Shown here: positions 9,588 to 17,862 of the stretch, piece by piece
Layout: every line of letters starts with the position of its first letter
Position numbering within the stretch: position 1 is the stretch's first letter
DNA from: Rhodopseudomonas palustris
Lineage (GTDB): Bacteria > Pseudomonadota > Alphaproteobacteria > Rhizobiales > Xanthobacteraceae
DNA: 64,000 bases
Direction: 5' to 3'
Assembly (NCBI RefSeq): GCF_013415845.1
Contig: NZ_CP058907.1
Span: 930,001 to 994,000, forward strand
Notes under the pieces: model-generated
What the model was told of the DNA's origin: nothing
Database searches by the model: none
The model's input: only the letters and a program-made list of their open reading frames with translations
Made by a program: the position numbers and the translations under genes

Positions 9588-10505
9588 ATGTTCCGTGTCG
9601 TCCTGATTCTCGCCGCGAGCCTGTTCGCTTTACTGCCGGCGCACGCGCAGGAGCGCGTCCGGGTGGTCGCGAGCTTCTCGATTCTCGGTGATTTCGTCCG
9701 CAATGTCGGTGGCGACCGCGTCGACATTGCCACGCTGGTCGGCCCCGGCGGCGACGTTCACGTCTATACGCCGTCCCCGACCGACGCCAAGAAAGTCGCC
9801 GACGCCAAGCTGCTGGTCGTCAACGGTCTCGGCCTCGAAGGCTGGCTGCCGCGGTTGGTGCAGTCCTCCGGCAGCAAAGCCACGGTCGTCACCGCCACCA
9901 AGGGCATCACGCCGCGCGATGCGGACGGGGACGACGCCCACGCCGGCGGTGGTCACGCCCACGATCATGGCGATGGCCACGCCGATCCACATGCCTGGCA
10001 GTCGGTTGCCAACGCCAAAACTTATGTGGGCAATATCCGCGACGCGCTGATCGCCGCTGATCCGGCCGGCGAGGCCGCGTACCGCACCAAAGCCACTGCG
10101 TATCTGGCCAAGCTCGACGCGCTCGACCGCGAAGTCCGCGACCTGGCTGCCAAGATCCCCGAGACCAAGCGCAAGGTGATCTCGACCCACGACGCCTTCG
10201 GCTATTTCGCCGCTGCCTACCGGATCGTCTTCATCGCGCCGCAGGGCGTCTCGACCGAATCCGAAGCCAGCGCCCGCGACGTTGCCAAGATCATCACCCA
10301 GATCCGTAAGGACAAGGTGCCGGCGGTGTTCCTGGAGAACGTCACCGACCCGCGCCTGATGCAGCGGATCAGCGCCGAGACCGGCGCCAAGATCGGCGGC
10401 ACGCTGTATTCCGACAGCCTGACGCCCGAAAACGGCGACGCCCCCACTTACATTGATATGGTCCGGCACAATATAAGAACGCTGACCGGCGCGCTGAGCG
10501 GATGA
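9588..10505 (+). CDS. aztC: Periplasmic zinc-binding protein (AztC/ZnuA-like)
   Basis: A 305-residue secreted solute-binding protein with a signal peptide ending LLPAHA-QE (cleavage near residue 20). The cluster A-I fold is supported by four expected metal ligands: H58 (DVHVY), H135 (DPHAW), H201 (STHDAF) and D276 (YSDSL). Between the first two is a short His/Asp-rich loop (117-131) typical of zinc-specific members, thought to collect zinc. Three His plus one Asp fits AztC and differs from ZnuA, where a Glu or His may fill the fourth place. It is the third transporter gene of the Zur-controlled operon. Confidence 0.93.
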   Translation: MFRVVLILAASLFALLPAHAQERVRVVASFSILGDFVRNVGGDRVDIATLVGPGGDVHVYTPSPTDAKKVADAKLLVVNGLGLEGWLPRLVQSSGSKATVVTATKGITPRDADGDDAHAGGGHAHDHGDGHADPHAWQSVANAKTYVGNIRDALIAADPAGEAAYRTKATAYLAKLDALDREVRDLAAKIPETKRKVISTHDAFGYFAAAYRIVFIAPQGVSTESEASARDVAKIITQIRKDKVPAVFLENVTDPRLMQRISAETGAKIGGTLYSDSLTPENGDAPTYIDMVRHNIRTLTGALSG

Positions 10506-10651
10506 CGCAGCGCCGGTCCCGCTGACCCGAGCCTGAACCGCCGCGGCGGTCGCCCGGAATCCGGCGGTCCCGCCATGATTTTCGGCCTCAGCCTTGGAGA
10601 CGCGCACGCCGTGTGTTTCGGGCCGGGGCTCCGCGCTGGAGTAACTGCCTG

Positions 10652-11701
10652 ATGACCTCTACGGCCGCTTCGAAGATTCCCGTCACAGTGCTCACCGGCT
10701 ATCTCGGCGCCGGCAAGACCACGCTGCTCAACCGCATCCTGTCGGAAAACCACGGCAAGAAATACGCGGTGATCGTCAACGAATTCGGCGAGATCGGCAT
10801 CGACAACGACCTCATCATCGGCGCCGACGAAGAAGTGTTCGAGATGAACAACGGTTGCGTCTGCTGCACGGTGCGCGGCGACCTGGTGCGCATTCTCGCC
10901 GGCCTGATGAAGCGCAAAGGCAAGTTCGACGCGATCATCGTCGAGACCACCGGCCTCGCCGATCCGGCCCCGGTGGCGCAGACCTTCTTCGTCGATGAAG
11001 ACGTGCAGAACGCCGCGCGGCTCGATGCGGTGGTGACCGTCGCCGACGCCAAATGGCTGAGCGAGCGGCTGAAGGATGCGCCCGAAGCCAAGAACCAGAT
11101 CGCCTTCGCCGACGTCATTGTTTTGAACAAGACCGACCTGGTGAGCCCGGCCGAACTCGCCGAAGTCGAGGCGCGCATTCGCGCGATCAACCCCTACGCC
11201 AAGCTGCATCGCACTGAGCGCTGCCAGGTCGCGCTCGCCGACGTGCTGGAGCGGGGCGCGTTCGATCTCGATCGCATCCTCGAAATCGAACCGGCCTTTC
11301 TCGAGGCCGACGATCACGATCATCACCATGATCACGACCACGGCCATCATCACCATGGCCACGATCATCATCACGATCACGGACTGAAGCACTATCACGA
11401 CGAGGACATGCAATCGCTGTCGCTGAAGAGCGACAAGCCGCTCGATCCCGCCAAGTTCATGCCGTGGCTGCAGCAATTGGTGCAGACCGAAGGCGGCAAG
11501 ATCCTGCGCTCCAAGGGCATCCTCGCCTTCACCGGCGACGACGACCGCTACGTGTTCCAGGGCGTGCATATGATGCTGGAAGGCGATCACCAGCGCGCGT
11601 GGAAAGAGGGCGAGCCGCGCGAGAGCCGCGTGGTGTTCATCGGTCGCGATCTGCCCGAGCAGGCGATCCGCGATGGCTTCGCCAAGTGCATCGCGTCATG
11701 A
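10652..11701 (+). CDS. COG0523-family GTPase (CobW/ZigA-like metal chaperone)
   Basis: A 349-residue G3E GTPase. Walker A is GYLGAGKTT (16-24), the metal motif GCVCC has cysteines 69, 71 and 72, Walker B/switch is ETTGLADP (98-105) and the base-recognition motif NKTD follows near 160. A very long His/Asp tract lies near 217-250, before the CobW C-terminal domain. These proteins use GTP to deliver a metal to client enzymes; members in Zur regulons are proposed zinc chaperones for zinc-limited cells. The ATG at 10652 gives the usual N-terminus; an upstream GTG at 10613 is possible. It follows the zinc importer by about 150 bases, and its stop overlaps the start of the WD40 gene (ATGA). Confidence 0.92.
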   Translation: MTSTAASKIPVTVLTGYLGAGKTTLLNRILSENHGKKYAVIVNEFGEIGIDNDLIIGADEEVFEMNNGCVCCTVRGDLVRILAGLMKRKGKFDAIIVETTGLADPAPVAQTFFVDEDVQNAARLDAVVTVADAKWLSERLKDAPEAKNQIAFADVIVLNKTDLVSPAELAEVEARIRAINPYAKLHRTERCQVALADVLERGAFDLDRILEIEPAFLEADDHDHHHDHDHGHHHHGHDHHHDHGLKHYHDEDMQSLSLKSDKPLDPAKFMPWLQQLVQTEGGKILRSKGILAFTGDDDRYVFQGVHMMLEGDHQRAWKEGEPRESRVVFIGRDLPEQAIRDGFAKCIAS

Positions 11702-12717
11702 GCGCCTTCGAGGCGCCCGGCGAGGCCGGGTCGATCGCGTCGGTCACCGACCGGGTCAAGCCGATCACGATCGAAGGCGGCGCCAGTGCGGTGCACTTCC
11801 TCGGCGACACCGCGGTGTTCATCGGTACCGAGGAAAACGCGACGCTGGTCGCCGCCGACGGCACGACCTCGACTGTTCCGCTGCACGGCGGCGGCATTCT
11901 CAGCGCGGCGTGTGACGGCAAGCGCATCGTTACCGGCGGCGACGACGGCAAGGTGACGCTGCTGGATGGCTCGGGCAAGACCGAGACCTTCGCCACTGAT
12001 GCCAAGCGTCGCTGGATCGACAATGTCGCGCTGCATCCGGATGGCGCGGTGGCGTGGTCGGCTGGCAAGATCGCGTATGTTCGCGCGCCGAAGGGCGAAG
12101 ACAAGTTCTTCGAGGTGCCCTCGACCGTCGGCGGCCTCGCCTTCGCGCCGAAGGGGCTGCGGCTCGCGATCGCGCATTACAACGGCGTGACGTTGTGGTT
12201 TCCGAACATGGCCGGCAACGCCGAATTCCTCGAATGGGCCGGCTCGCATCTCGGCGTGATCTTCAGCCCCGATAACCGTTTCCTGGTCACCGCGATGCAC
12301 GAGCCGGCACTGCATGGGTGGCGGCTGGCGGATGCCAAGCACATGCGGATGACCGGCTATCCCGGCCGGGTGCGGTCGATGTCCTGGACGATCGGCGGCA
12401 AGGGCCTCGCCACGTCTGGCGCCGACACCGTGATCATCTGGCCGTTCGCCAGCAAGGACGGTCCGATGGGCAAGCAACCGGCGATGCTGGCGCCGCTGCA
12501 GGCCCGCGTCAGCGGGGTCGCGTGCCATCCGAAGAACGACATTCTTGCGGCCGGTTACAGCGACGGCACCGTGCTGCTGGTGCGGATGAACGACGGCGCC
12601 GAGATCCTCGCGCGCCGCAACGACACCCCGCCGATCGCTGCTCTGGCCTGGAATGCCAAGGGCACGCTGCTGGCGTTCTCCGACGAGGATGGTGCGGGCG
12701 GCATCCTTCCGCTGTAA
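11698..12717 (+). CDS. WD40-repeat protein coupled to the COG0523 GTPase
   Basis: A 339-residue protein made of WD40-like beta-propeller repeats; recognisable blades include IVTGGDDGKVTLLD, LRLAIAHYNGVTLWF, LATSGADTVIIW and LAAGYSDGTVLLV. There is no signal peptide or transmembrane helix, so a cytoplasmic scaffold is likely. Its ATG overlaps the TGA of the GTPase gene by four bases (ATGA), implying translational coupling and probably a functional link. In related alphaproteobacteria a WD40 gene accompanies this GTPase in zinc-responsive loci (recalled, not checked). A plausible role is as an adaptor between the zinc chaperone and clients, but nothing in the sequence proves it. Confidence 0.88.
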   Translation: MSAFEAPGEAGSIASVTDRVKPITIEGGASAVHFLGDTAVFIGTEENATLVAADGTTSTVPLHGGGILSAACDGKRIVTGGDDGKVTLLDGSGKTETFATDAKRRWIDNVALHPDGAVAWSAGKIAYVRAPKGEDKFFEVPSTVGGLAFAPKGLRLAIAHYNGVTLWFPNMAGNAEFLEWAGSHLGVIFSPDNRFLVTAMHEPALHGWRLADAKHMRMTGYPGRVRSMSWTIGGKGLATSGADTVIIWPFASKDGPMGKQPAMLAPLQARVSGVACHPKNDILAAGYSDGTVLLVRMNDGAEILARRNDTPPIAALAWNAKGTLLAFSDEDGAGGILPL

Positions 12718-12733
12718 GACGGATCCGTCTTAC
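12714..12733. repeat. 20-base perfect palindrome over the WD40 stop codon
   Basis: GTAAGACGGA followed by its exact complement, with the TAA stop of the WD40 gene at 12715-12717 inside the left arm. There is no T tract, so it is not a classic terminator. It lies 18 bases before the mgtC start and could limit read-through or sequester RNA between the two genes. Confidence 0.6.
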
Positions 12734-12751
12734 GAAAGCAGGCGGCTGCCG

Positions 12752-13474
12752 ATGCGGTTTCTCACCACCTTCCAGACGGCGGACTTCTTCGACACGCTGG
12801 TCAGCCTCGCCGTCGCCTTCGTGCTCGGCATGCTGATCGGCGCCGAGCGGCAGTATCGGACCCGCACCGCGGGGTTGCGCACCAACGTGCTGGTGGCAGT
12901 CGGCGCCGCCGCCTTCGTCGACCTGGCGATGCATCTGGCCGGTGCCGACGGCGCGGTCCGGGTGATCGCCTATGTGGTCTCCGGCATCGGCTTCCTTGGC
13001 GCCGGCGTGATCATGAAAGAGGGCATGAACGTCCGCGGTCTCAACACCGCGGCGACGCTGTGGAGCTCGGCGGCAGTTGGCTGCTGCGCCGGCGGCGACC
13101 TGGTGGCGCAGGCAGTGGCGCTGACGGTGTTCGTGATTGCCGGCAATACGCTGCTGCGGCCGCTCGTCAACGCCATCAACCGCATCCCGTTCGACGAGCG
13201 CACCTCGGAGGCGACCTATTCGGTTCGCCTCACCGCCGACGGCGGTGCCGCCGACCGGTTGCGCGAGCATATCGAGAAGCGGCTGGAGCAGGCCGACTAT
13301 CCGGTCGCCGAGGTCGAGGTCGAGTCCGTCGAACATGCCGACGACAAGGTGGAGATCGTCGCCACCCTGGTGTCGACCGCGGTTGAGCCGAACGAACTCG
13401 ACGCGGTGGTCGCTGAGCTCGGCAAGGAAGCCGGTGTCGATCACGCCACCTGGGAAACCAGCACTAAAGATTGA
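12752..13474 (+). CDS. MgtC/SapB family membrane protein
   Basis: A 240-residue protein with four or five N-terminal transmembrane helices containing the MgtC signature (LGMLIGAERQYRTRTAGLRTN, and later GIGFLGAGVIMKEG and GLNTAATLW), followed by a soluble C-terminal domain (about 150-240) resembling an ACT-like regulatory fold. MgtC proteins of pathogens affect magnesium adaptation and inhibit ATP synthase; this environmental homologue could serve magnesium homeostasis. The start at 12752 gives the normal N-terminus; the longer frame from 12653 overlaps the WD40 gene. It is only 34 bases after the WD40 stop, separated by a perfect palindrome, so co-transcription with the zinc operon is uncertain. 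Confidence 0.9.
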   Translation: MRFLTTFQTADFFDTLVSLAVAFVLGMLIGAERQYRTRTAGLRTNVLVAVGAAAFVDLAMHLAGADGAVRVIAYVVSGIGFLGAGVIMKEGMNVRGLNTAATLWSSAAVGCCAGGDLVAQAVALTVFVIAGNTLLRPLVNAINRIPFDERTSEATYSVRLTADGGAADRLREHIEKRLEQADYPVAEVEVESVEHADDKVEIVATLVSTAVEPNELDAVVAELGKEAGVDHATWETSTKD

Positions 13475-13579
13475 TTCACCTTGTCGCCAATTGCGACCCT
13501 TTCGGAACCCGGTGCGACACCGGAACCCGGAACGATGCCCGTGTGCGCTCGTTGGTTCGGCAAGCAAGGGATGAGGGTC

Positions 13580-13933
13580 ATGGCAGCAAACAACAACGAC
13601 AAAGAGCGCGGCCTCAAGCGGGATCTGCTGCTGGCCGGTGTGCTGATCGCGGCGGGCGTAACGCTATCCGGCCTATCGCTGACCCAGGTTGATAGCAGTA
13701 CCGGCCAGCTGCAATTCGCCCAGGCGACGCCGCAGCCGCCGCAGTCTACGCCGGGCGCCGAGAGCAAGCCGAGCGCGCCCGAGCCGGCGCCGGACAACAG
13801 CGCCCGCCCGCACGACATTCCGCCGCAACCGGCCCGTCCGGACCAGGACGCGATCCAGTCCGGCGCCCAGCCGGCATTGCCGCCGGCGCCGGCCGAAAAG
13901 CACGGCGAACCGATCCGGCCGAAGGGCGGCTAA
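13580..13933 (+). CDS. Proline-rich membrane-anchored hypothetical protein
   Basis: An ORF of 117 residues from the ATG at 13580 (GAGG just upstream). A charged N-terminus (NNNDKERGLKRD) is followed by one hydrophobic helix (about 16-33), then a low-complexity Pro/Ala/Gln-rich tail to the end. The likely topology is a single N-terminal membrane anchor with a periplasmic unstructured tail. No family is recognised. Alternative starts at 13571 or 13481 would only add residues before the helix. High G+C makes proline-rich ORFs common by chance, but the helix and the ribosome-binding site favour a real gene. Confidence 0.55.
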   Translation: MAANNNDKERGLKRDLLLAGVLIAAGVTLSGLSLTQVDSSTGQLQFAQATPQPPQSTPGAESKPSAPEPAPDNSARPHDIPPQPARPDQDAIQSGAQPALPPAPAEKHGEPIRPKGG

Positions 13934-14040
13934 CCGCCGCCACCAAGAAACGGTCGACGATCACCTCACCGGGCTCGCATTTGCGGGCTCGGTTTTTTGG
14001 TGATCAGTGGTCGTCGGCGAAGGAGCCCCAAGCACAGCGC

Positions 14041-14166
14041 ACCTCTCCCGCTTGCGGGAGAGGTCGGATCGCGTAGCGATCCGGGTGAGGGCGCTCCTAT
14101 CAACGAGTCGCTGAGTCAGTGCCCGCGTCGCCCTCACCCCACCCCTCTCCCGCAAGCGGGAGAGGG
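14041..14166. repeat. Dispersed composite palindromic repeat, copy 1
   Basis: Three hairpins: ACCTCTCCCGC/TT/GCGGGAGAGGT (14041-14064), GGATCGC/GTA/GCGATCC (14066-14082) and CCCTCTCCCGC/AA/GCGGGAGAGGG (14143-14166). The outer two are inverted copies of each other. Closely related sequence occurs at 34198-34296 between two ABC transporter genes. It sits between a plus-strand and a minus-strand gene end, a usual place for such extragenic palindromes. Confidence 0.8.
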
Positions 14167-14240
14167 AGCGCGCTGCGACGCGGGGAGGGGCGCGTGTACT
14201 TATTTGAAGCTGAAATTGCAGTTGAGGCGACTTTCTTGTC

Positions 14241-15671
14241 TCAGCGCACCAGGACGTTCTTGAACTGCCACGGATCGGAGCTGTCGATGTCCTCCGGGAA
14301 CAGGCCGGGGCGGTCGGTGAGCGGGGTCCAATCGGTGTAGTAGCCCTTCACCGGGCCGAGATACGGCTTCTGCACTTCGAGGCAGCGGCGGAAGTCCATC
14401 TCGTCGGCTTCAACGATGCCGGCTTCCGGATTCTCCAGCGCCCATACCATGCCGGCCAGCACCGCCGACGACACCTGCATGCCGGTGGCGTTCTGATACG
14501 GGCAGATCTCGCGGGTTTCTTCGATCGAGAGCTGCGAGCCGTACCAGTAGGCGTTCTTGGCGTGGCCGTAGACCAGTACGCCGAGTTCGTCGATGCCGTC
14601 GACGATCTCGTTCTCGTCGAGGATGTGCCACTTCGGCTGCATCTTGCCTTCGGCGCCGAACATTTCGTGCAGCGACAGCACCGCGTCGTTGGCCGGGTGA
14701 TAGGCGTAGTGGCAGGTCGGCCGGTACACCACGTTCTGGCCGTCGCGCACCGTGAAGTAATCGGCGATCGAGATCGACTCGTTGTGAGTTACCAAGAAGC
14801 CGTACTGCGGGCCCGGAGTCGGACACCAGGTGCGGACGCGGGTGTTGGCGCCGGGCTGCAGCAGGTAGATCGCGGCCTGGCAGCCTTCGGTATGCTTGCG
14901 GCCGTTGTCGGGGATCCACTTCTCGTGCGTGCCCCAGCCGAGTTCGGCCGGCTGCAGGCCTTCGGACACGAAGCCTTCCACCGACCAGGTGTTGACGAAC
15001 ACGTTCATCGGCTTCGGGGTCTTGGCGCGCTGAGTATCGCGCTCGGCAATGTGGATGCCCTTGACGCCGAGCTTCTGCGCGAGCTGGCCCCAGCCTTCGC
15101 GGCTCTTCGGTTCGTTGAATTCGAGGCCGGTATCGCGGGCGATGTCGAGCAGCGCCTGCTTGACGAACCACGACACCATGCCGGGATTGGCACCACAGGT
15201 CGACACCGCGGTGGTGCCGCCCGGGTTCTTGGCCTTGGCGGCCAGCAAGGTCTCGCGCAGCGCGTAGTTGGAGCGCTTCTCCGGGCCGGCGTTCTTGTCG
15301 AAGTAGAAGCCGAGCCATGGCTCGACGACGGTGTCGATGTACAGAGCACCGATCTCGCGGCACATCGTCATGAGGTCGACCGAGCCGGTGTCGACCGACA
15401 GGTTGACGCAGAAGCCCTGGCCGCCGCCTTCTGTCAGCAGCGGGACCAGCAGCTCGCGGTAGTTGTCCTTGGTCACCGCCTGCTTGATGAAGCGGACGCC
15501 GTGCTTCTTGGCGAGTTCGCCGTCCTCGTGCGGATCGATGATCACGAACCGCTTCTTGTCGTACTCGAAGTGACGCTCGATCAGGGGCAGCGCGCCCTTA
15601 CCGATCGAGCCGAAGCCGATCATCACGATGGGGCCGGTGATCTTGGCGTGGATCTTCGAGGTAGACGACAT
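14241..15671 (-). CDS. hss: Homospermidine synthase
   Basis: NAD-dependent enzyme that joins two putrescines (or putrescine and spermidine) to sym-homospermidine, a main polyamine of many alphaproteobacteria; cytoplasmic. The product has 476 residues, essentially the length of the well-studied Blastochloris viridis enzyme. The Rossmann motif GFGSIG is at 19-24; other visible family stretches are DTVVEPWLGFYFD, STCGANPGMVSWFVKQALLD and GWGTHEKWIPDNG. The ornithine/lysine decarboxylase at 17863-19005 would supply putrescine, so the two polyamine genes are neighbours though not in one obvious operon. Confidence 0.96.
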   Translation of the reverse strand: MSSTSKIHAKITGPIVMIGFGSIGKGALPLIERHFEYDKKRFVIIDPHEDGELAKKHGVRFIKQAVTKDNYRELLVPLLTEGGGQGFCVNLSVDTGSVDLMTMCREIGALYIDTVVEPWLGFYFDKNAGPEKRSNYALRETLLAAKAKNPGGTTAVSTCGANPGMVSWFVKQALLDIARDTGLEFNEPKSREGWGQLAQKLGVKGIHIAERDTQRAKTPKPMNVFVNTWSVEGFVSEGLQPAELGWGTHEKWIPDNGRKHTEGCQAAIYLLQPGANTRVRTWCPTPGPQYGFLVTHNESISIADYFTVRDGQNVVYRPTCHYAYHPANDAVLSLHEMFGAEGKMQPKWHILDENEIVDGIDELGVLVYGHAKNAYWYGSQLSIEETREICPYQNATGMQVSSAVLAGMVWALENPEAGIVEADEMDFRRCLEVQKPYLGPVKGYYTDWTPLTDRPGLFPEDIDSSDPWQFKNVLVR

Positions 15672-15780
15672 CAGGTTTGAACTCCGGACAGGGTGGCAGT
15701 GATGAGGCCGCTATGTGCGGGCAGGACAGTTCGGGAATGTGACGGCGAGGTGAATTTCAGATGTCACCTGCGACGGATAC

Positions 15781-16194
15781 TCAGTTCGGCTCGGACACGC
15801 TGAGCACCGTCAGGGAGCGCCGCTCGCCCGACGGGGTCTCGAAACTGATCGATTGTCCGACGGACAGGCCGATAAGGGCCGCTCCGATCGGGGTCAATAC
15901 CGAAATACGACCAGCCTCGACGTCGGCTTCGGTCGGATAGACCAGCGTCACGTGCTTTTCCTTGCCGGTGGTATCGTCCCGGAAGGTGAGGGCGGACTCC
16001 ATGCACACGATCCCGGGCAGGGGATCGTGGTCGGGCGCGACATTGGCGCGAGCGACCTCGCCGGCGAGGAAATCGGCCGTGGCCGGATAGCGCTGCGCAG
16101 CGGCTTCGGCGAGTTGGCCGAGCCGTTCGGCATCGCGGCTACGAATGGTAATCGGCGGGCGTTGGGTACGAATGGACTGGATCATGTCTTTCAC
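15781..16194 (-). CDS. rnk: Rnk-like regulator of nucleoside diphosphate kinase (GreA/GreB C-terminal fold)
   Basis: A 137-residue protein with a short helical N-terminus and the GreA/GreB C-terminal domain (about 45-137), including the conserved VTLVYPTEADVEAGRISVLTP and PIGAALIGLSVGQSI stretches. It lacks the long coiled coil of GreA, which matches the Rnk architecture; Rnk binds RNA polymerase and affects nucleotide metabolism and alginate/GTP pools in other bacteria. A GTG at 16194 has AAGGA just before it; the ATG at 16185 is an alternative. It ends about 110 bases before the hss start on the same strand, so they may share a transcript. Confidence 0.85.
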   Translation of the reverse strand: MKDMIQSIRTQRPPITIRSRDAERLGQLAEAAAQRYPATADFLAGEVARANVAPDHDPLPGIVCMESALTFRDDTTGKEKHVTLVYPTEADVEAGRISVLTPIGAALIGLSVGQSISFETPSGERRSLTVLSVSEPN

Positions 16195-16479
16195 GGGTCC
16201 TTGTCACGCCGAGCGCGCCATGCGCATCGGCATTCACGGGATAAGTAGCAGTCTGAAAAAGGGGAGAAGTCGTCGACGAGATCGTTTAAGCCCGGACGGC
16301 GCACGCGCGCGCCCGGGTCACCTTCCTGCGTGAAGGCGACCGGCGCGCAGCGTCAAGCGGTTGCGGGGCAAGATCATCATGATCGTCGGAACGTAGGGCT
16401 CCCCGTCCGAAAGTCAACGGGGAAGCCGAGAAGGGTCGGTTGCGCGAAGTGAGTGGTGCGGCATTTTGGCCGCCCCGCG

Positions 16480-16866
16480 TCAGCTCCGGCGCTTAGCGGT
16501 GACTTCGATTTCGATCTTCATTTCCGGCTTGTACAGGCCGGCAACCGCAACGATCGTCGCTGCCGGGCGGATCTCGCCAAGATGCTCGCCACACACCGCG
16601 AACACCGCGTCCGCATCCTTCGGGTCGGTGATGTAGTAGGTCGCGCGCACGATGTCTTCCATTGCAAAACCCGCTTCCTTCAGCGCCGCGCCGATGGTCT
16701 TGAAGCAGTTGCGGGTCTGCGAGGTCACATCCTCGGGCAGGCTCATGGTCGTGTAGTCGTAGCCGGTGGTCCCGGAAACGAAGACGAAATCACCGTCGAC
16801 CACGGCGCGGCTGTAGCCGGCAGTCTTTTCGAACGGCGATCCGGTGGAAATCAGGCGACGCGACAT
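16480..16866 (-). CDS. RidA/YjgF family protein
   Basis: A 128-residue member of the RidA (YjgF/YER057c/UK114) family, small trimeric cytoplasmic enzymes that hydrolyse reactive enamine/imine intermediates. Visible features are TGSPFEKTAGYSRAVV, FVSGTTGYDY and the C-terminal AVAGLYKPEMKIEIEVTA. Canonical RidA has a conserved arginine near residue 105; here the corresponding region reads IRPAATIVAV and so keeps an arginine. The ATG at 16866 has AAGG eight bases upstream; the longer frame to 16908 is not supported. It lies among polyamine genes, where imine intermediates arise, but a functional link is only suggestive. Confidence 0.9.
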   Translation of the reverse strand: MSRRLISTGSPFEKTAGYSRAVVDGDFVFVSGTTGYDYTTMSLPEDVTSQTRNCFKTIGAALKEAGFAMEDIVRATYYITDPKDADAVFAVCGEHLGEIRPAATIVAVAGLYKPEMKIEIEVTAKRRS

Positions 16867-16963
16867 GAGAACGACCTTGAAGCTGATGGAACTTGGGTGA
16901 GCAGCCAATGCCGCGTCTGTCCCGGCAAATCAAGCCTTACACGGGAACATGCGGCGGCCGGGA

Positions 16964-17122
16964 TCAGACGGCGGTGGTTTCCGGGCTGCGGATGCGCCGC
17001 CGGCGCCAGGCGTCGACCGCGACCTTGAGGGCGAACACCGCCAGCACGAACACGGTCACGCGCGGCCGCTTGGCCGGATCGCGCGGCGCGAAGACGCGGT
17101 GGGTCGGACGGGAAAAACGCAT
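16964..17122 (-). CDS. Small single-TM protein downstream of the acetyltransferase
   Basis: A 52-residue ORF read from ATG at 17122. It begins with basic residues (MRFSRPTHRVFAPRDPAKRPR), has one hydrophobic helix (VTVFVLAVFALKVAVDAW, about 22-39), and ends with RRRRIRSPETTAV. A near-perfect ribosome-binding site AAGGAGG lies five bases before the ATG and overlaps the stop codon of the upstream GNAT gene, so the two are probably co-translated. The arginine clusters on both sides of the helix make topology uncertain. No known family is recognised. The strong ribosome-binding site is the main reason for calling it a gene. Confidence 0.65.
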   Translation of the reverse strand: MRFSRPTHRVFAPRDPAKRPRVTVFVLAVFALKVAVDAWRRRRIRSPETTAV

Positions 17123-17132
17123 CGGACCCTCC

Positions 17133-17720
17133 TTACGCGGCGCGACGAAGACGCGCCCGTTCGGCGCGCGCCGGCTTGGCGGCGGCGCCGGTGGCGACGA
17201 TCAGGCCGGTCGCTCCGTCGAGCGCACCCTCACGAAGTTCGAGCCCGAGCAGGCGGTCGCGTTCGAACGGGCCGGGCAGCGCCAGCGCGCCCGTCTTGTC
17301 GGCCGAGAAGCCGAACCGCGCGTAGTACGGCGCATCGCCGAGCAGAATCACTGCGCCGTGGCCGCGGGCGGACGCTTCCGCCAGCGCGACGCGCATCAGG
17401 GCGCCGCCGACGCCGAACTCGCGGCAGGACGAATCGACGGCGAGGGGGCCGAGCACGAGTGCGGCCCGGCCCCCTGCGTCAACGTGCCAGAGCCGCACCG
17501 TGCCGACCAGACGGCCTTGACGGACCGCGGAGAAAGCGAGGCCTTCCGCGGGCGCGCGTCCATCACGCAAACGCTGGCAGGTGCGCGCATGCCGGCCTTC
17601 GCCGAAGCACGCATCCAGCAGGCGCTCACGCGCGGCAATGTCGGAGCTCTTTTCCGCACGGATCGCGAACGGAACGGCTGCGACGTTCAAGGCAGTCAGG
17701 GTGGCGAGGGTGTTCGTCAT
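17133..17720 (-). CDS. GNAT-family N-acetyltransferase
   Basis: A 195-residue acetyltransferase of the YhbS-like GNAT branch. The acetyl-CoA-binding segment is visible as LGPLAVDSSCREFGVGGALMRVALAEA (motif A, about 90-116), followed by GHGAVILLGDAPYYARFGF, the typical motif B of this subgroup. The N-terminal part reads AIRAEKSSDIAARERLLDACFGEGR. The substrate is unknown; adjacency to the polyamine decarboxylase suggests polyamine acetylation as one possibility, but the subgroup is not SpeG-like. It lies between the decarboxylase gene (upstream) and a small membrane-protein gene that starts 11 bases after it. Confidence 0.9.
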   Translation of the reverse strand: MTNTLATLTALNVAAVPFAIRAEKSSDIAARERLLDACFGEGRHARTCQRLRDGRAPAEGLAFSAVRQGRLVGTVRLWHVDAGGRAALVLGPLAVDSSCREFGVGGALMRVALAEASARGHGAVILLGDAPYYARFGFSADKTGALALPGPFERDRLLGLELREGALDGATGLIVATGAAAKPARAERARLRRAA

Positions 17721-17794
17721 GGCACGTCGATCCCCACGTCGCCCGGTGCGAACACCGAAAGGCGTGTTGTCAGCAACTTCACATGTGACAGGGA

Positions 17795-17814
17795 GAGGCC
17801 GGCAAGCCGGCCTC
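17795..17814. repeat. Inverted repeat between decarboxylase and acetyltransferase genes
   Basis: GAGGCCGGC/AA/GCCGGCCTC, a perfect 9-bp stem 48 bases after the decarboxylase stop. There is no T tract on the minus strand, so termination is possible but not clear. Confidence 0.45.
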
Positions 17815-17862
17815 GACTTTATTGACGTCTCCGCGCGCGGCGGAGGATCCGGAGGGAGACCC

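Noticed and set aside
13960..13998. Terminator-like GGGCTCG ... GGGCTCGGTTTTTT after the proline-rich gene
   Set aside because: The two GGGCTCG segments are direct repeats, not complementary, so no stem forms despite the T run.
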